From contig RGVM01000056.1 of assembly GCA_010027295.1 (NCBI GenBank), positions 1-9,810 of the forward strand: a stretch of DNA of 9,810 bases, written 5' to 3'. The position numbers and the translations under genes are program-made. The notes beneath the pieces are model-generated. The model saw only the letters and a program-made list of their open reading frames with translations, did no database searches and had not been told where the DNA came from. The DNA comes from Chitinophagia bacterium (GTDB lineage Bacteria; Bacteroidota; Bacteroidia; Chitinophagales; Chitinophagaceae). Shown one piece after another: positions 8,154-9,810 of this stretch; the first letter of the stretch is position 1, and each line of letters starts with the position of its first letter.

Positions 8154-8171
8154 GCTCCACAAAAGCAAACC

Positions 8172-9174
8172 ATGAAGTTCCCGAGCCTCACCATCAAGGA
8201 CATCGCCCGGTCGCTCAACCTCTCCACCTCCACCGTCTCCCGAGCCCTGCGCGACAGTCACGAGATCAGCGAGCCGACCAAGCGTCGCGTCATGGAATAC
8301 GCCCGACAGGTCGACTTCAAACCCAACCGCATCGCTCAAAGCCTGAAGGACAAACGCAGCCAGTCCATCGGCGTCATCGTCTGCGAAATCGCCAACACCT
8401 TCTTCTCCCAGGTCATCAACGGCATCGAATCCATCGCCTACCAGCATGGATACAACGTCACCATCGCCCAGAGCAGGGAATCGGCGGAACGCGAACTCCT
8501 CAACCTCCGACATCTCACCTCCCGCGCCATCGACGGCCTCATCATTTCGGTCTCCACCGAGACCAGCAACTTCGACTACCTCAACCAGCTCCACGAAAAA
8601 GGCCTCCCCATCGTATTCGTCGACAGGGCCATCGACAACATCGATACCCATAAGGTCATCCTCGACAACTATCACAGCGCGTACACCGCCACCACCCACC
8701 TCGTCAAGAAAGGATACCGCCGCATCGCCCTCATTTCAAACAACGAGAGCCTATCCATCTCACGCGAACGACTCAAGGGATACAGGGACGCGCTGGCAGA
8801 GCATGGACTGCCGGTCAATGACGCGTTCACACGGTACTGCAAGCACGGCGGCATGGTATACGAGGAAGTGGAGACGGCCATGAAGGGACTCCTCGGCGAA
8901 CAGATGAAGCCCGATGCCGTCTTCGCAGGCTCCGACAAGATCACCACCGGCACACCGCATCCCCGTGCCCGGCCAGCTCGCCCTCATCGGCTTCTCCAAC
9001 ACCGACCTCACCGAACTGCTCGACCCCGCCCTCTCCGTCATCCGACAGCCGGCCTTCGAGATGGGAGAGGCCGCCATGCAACTGCTGCTCTCGATGATGC
9101 AATCGAAACGGCCCCCCTCCAGTTTTGAAACGAGGATGCTGTCCTCGGAACTGCTGATTCGCAAATCAACCTGA
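8172..9174 (+). pseudogene. LacI-family transcriptional regulator, frameshifted in the C-terminal domain
   Basis: This is a LacI/GalR-type repressor or activator, probably of the divergent pectin operon. The ATG at 8172 follows an AT-rich leader and opens MKFPSLTIKDIARSLNLSTSTVSRALRDS, the canonical N-terminal helix-turn-helix, with hinge helix PNRIAQSLKDKRSQSIGVIV (51-70). The periplasmic-binding-like domain follows (NTFFSQVINGIE, DGLIIS, PIVFVDR, GYRRIALIS, PDAVFAGSDKITTG to residue 260). After the Gly codon at 8949-8951 this frame becomes Arg/Pro/His-rich and stops at 9128 (318 aa). The expected C-terminus (RIPVPGQLALIGFSNTDLTELL...RQPAFEMGEAAMQLL) continues in the +1 frame from about 8956 to the stop at 9174. 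Family members have about 10 residues between the Gly and RIP-type motifs; only 4 nt remain here, so about 26 nt appear to be lost. If real, the truncated protein keeps DNA binding but loses part of the effector and dimer lobe. Confidence 0.88.
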
Positions 9175-9251
9175 GCGACACGCGTCGACCTTTTCTTTCT
9201 TGACTATTTTGCCTCATAAAGGATTTCCCCCCGCTCAAATAAACACAAGAC

Positions 9252-9810
9252 ATGTCGTTGCGAAACCTGCTCACGGCAGCCATCCTACTCTCATCCCTCA
9301 CATCCGCATCGGCATCCGGATACGCGCGGATTCCGAAACTGCCGAAGGATGTCCGCGGCATCTGCCTCGCCATCCCCTCCTACCGCGGCATCGACGCCTT
9401 CCTCCGGTTCATAGAGTCGGAACTGGTACCGCGAAGGGTCAACGTGATGGTGCTGCGCGTCGACTATGGCTACCAGTACGCCTCCCATCCCGAACTGGTC
9501 AGCCGGTCGAAGCGGCGTGAAGACACGACCCGCTCGGTGGCCCTCTCCCGCGAAGAGATGAAACGAATCGTGAAAGCCTGCCAGACCCACGGCATCACGC
9601 TAGTGCCGCTTGTCAACCTCCTCGGCCACCAGTCATGGGCCGGCAACCTGGGCGCACTGCTGCGCGCCTACCCGGAATTCGACGAGACACCCTGGGTCCA
9701 GTTGCCCTCCGAGTACAAATGGCCCAACGCCGACAGCCTCTACTGCAAGAGCTACTGCCCCAACCACCCCGGCGTCCACCGCGTCGTGTTCGACCTGGTC
9801 GACGAGATCA
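9252..9810 (+). CDS. Exported GH20-like TIM-barrel glycosidase, C-terminus off the right edge
   Basis: The first 186 residues of an exported hydrolase-like protein are present. The signal peptide MSLRNLLTAAILLSSLTSASA (about 1-22) has no lipobox and follows an AT-rich leader (aaataaacacaagac). The mature part shows the start of a (beta/alpha)8 barrel: VRGICLAIPSYRGIDAFLRF (34-53), VNVMVLRVDYGYQY (63-76), then ITLVPLVNLLGHQSWA (115-130), which resembles the strand-3 'PEI..PGH' region of GH20 beta-hexosaminidase-like proteins. ALLRAYPEF (135-143) and SLYCKSYCPNHPGVHRVVFDLVDEI (162-186) match what I recall of the divergent Bacteroidota/Planctomycetes proteins labelled 'glycosyl hydrolase family 20'. 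The catalytic Asp-Glu pair would lie beyond the window, so activity cannot be judged. It lies 77 nt after the broken regulator on the same strand. The substrate is unknown; a link to pectin is not shown. Confidence 0.75.
   Translation, partial: MSLRNLLTAAILLSSLTSASASGYARIPKLPKDVRGICLAIPSYRGIDAFLRFIESELVPRRVNVMVLRVDYGYQYASHPELVSRSKRREDTTRSVALSREEMKRIVKACQTHGITLVPLVNLLGHQSWAGNLGALLRAYPEFDETPWVQLPSEYKWPNADSLYCKSYCPNHPGVHRVVFDLVDEI

Larger units (their letters stand above)
7875..8171. promoter_or_regulatory. Divergent promoter/operator region between the PUL and the LacI-type regulator
   Basis: This region of about 300 nt has no convincing gene and must carry the promoters of both the PUL operon (leftward) and the regulator (rightward). 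A minus-strand TAGCATTG (complement of 8075-8082) matches the Bacteroidota -7 consensus TAnnTTTG at five of six specified bases, but I see no good -33 TTTG at the right distance, so the promoter call is tentative. Short inverted repeats occur: CATGG-5-CCATG (8000-8014), CATCG-8-CGATG (8055-8072) and ATCGGT-15-ACCGAT (8094-8120). A 10-bp direct repeat lies just before the regulator start. Candidate operators are listed separately. The location between a LacI-family gene and its likely target is the strongest argument for a regulatory role. Confidence 0.6.

Noticed and set aside
8121..8699. Minus-strand open frame (192 codons), rich in Val/Asp/Gly, opposite the regulator
   Set aside because: It is antisense to a canonical LacI DNA-binding domain; its acidic low-complexity composition is a strand shadow.
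8940..8960. Programmed ribosomal frameshift in the regulator
   Set aside because: There is no slippery heptamer, and a simple shift would still leave about 9 residues of the conserved fold missing, so a deletion explains the data better.
9175..9190. Possible terminator after the regulator: CGAC-acgc-GTCG followed by a T-rich stretch
   Set aside because: The stem is only 4 bp and the following pyrimidine tract is interrupted by C residues; too weak to call.
9205..9211. TATTTTG as a Bacteroidota -7 promoter element for the GH20-like gene
   Set aside because: It is one base short of the TAnnTTTG spacing and has no TTTG at the expected -33 distance; possible but unsupported.

Overview
The window is a GC-rich chromosomal segment from a member of the Bacteroidota. 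The evidence is a SusC/SusD outer-membrane pair, AT-rich start leaders without clear Shine-Dalgarno sequences, and lipoprotein and Sec signals of Bacteroidota type. The high GC content, strong third-position GC bias and SusC style suggest a GC-rich Chitinophagaceae-like or related lineage; this placement is an inference. I see no tRNA, rRNA, CRISPR array, insertion sequence or integrase.

Most of the window (1-7874, minus strand) is a polysaccharide utilization locus (PUL) for pectin. In transcription order it encodes a SusC-like TonB-dependent transporter, a SusD-like surface glycan-binding lipoprotein, a family PL1 pectate lyase, a rhamnogalacturonan acetylesterase-type SGNH esterase (CE12-like) and a pectin methylesterase (CE8), which runs off the left edge. 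Spacings are very tight: 18 nt, 38 nt, then two successive 4-nt stop/start overlaps (GTGA and ATGA), so this is almost certainly one operon. The expected flow is as follows. SusD captures pectic oligosaccharides at the surface and SusC imports them. The two esterases strip acetyl and methyl groups, and the lyase cleaves de-esterified polygalacturonate by beta-elimination. All three enzymes carry Sec-type signal peptides without a lipobox, so a periplasmic location is most likely.

A divergent intergenic region of about 300 nt (7875-8171) separates the operon from a plus-strand LacI-family regulator. This region holds several short palindromes and a 10-bp direct repeat with a 12-bp period, which are plausible operator or promoter material. 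The regulator is broken. Its DNA-binding domain and about two thirds of the ligand-binding domain read in one frame up to about 8951, while the rest of the canonical C-terminus continues in the +1 frame to 9174. Comparison with the LacI fold suggests that about 26 nt are missing at the junction.

Downstream of the regulator, on the same strand, an exported TIM-barrel protein resembling atypical GH20 glycosidases begins at 9252 and runs off the right edge. I found no wholly novel system. The points most worth a second look are the broken regulator, the repeat structure of the divergent promoter, and the out-of-place GH20-like gene.
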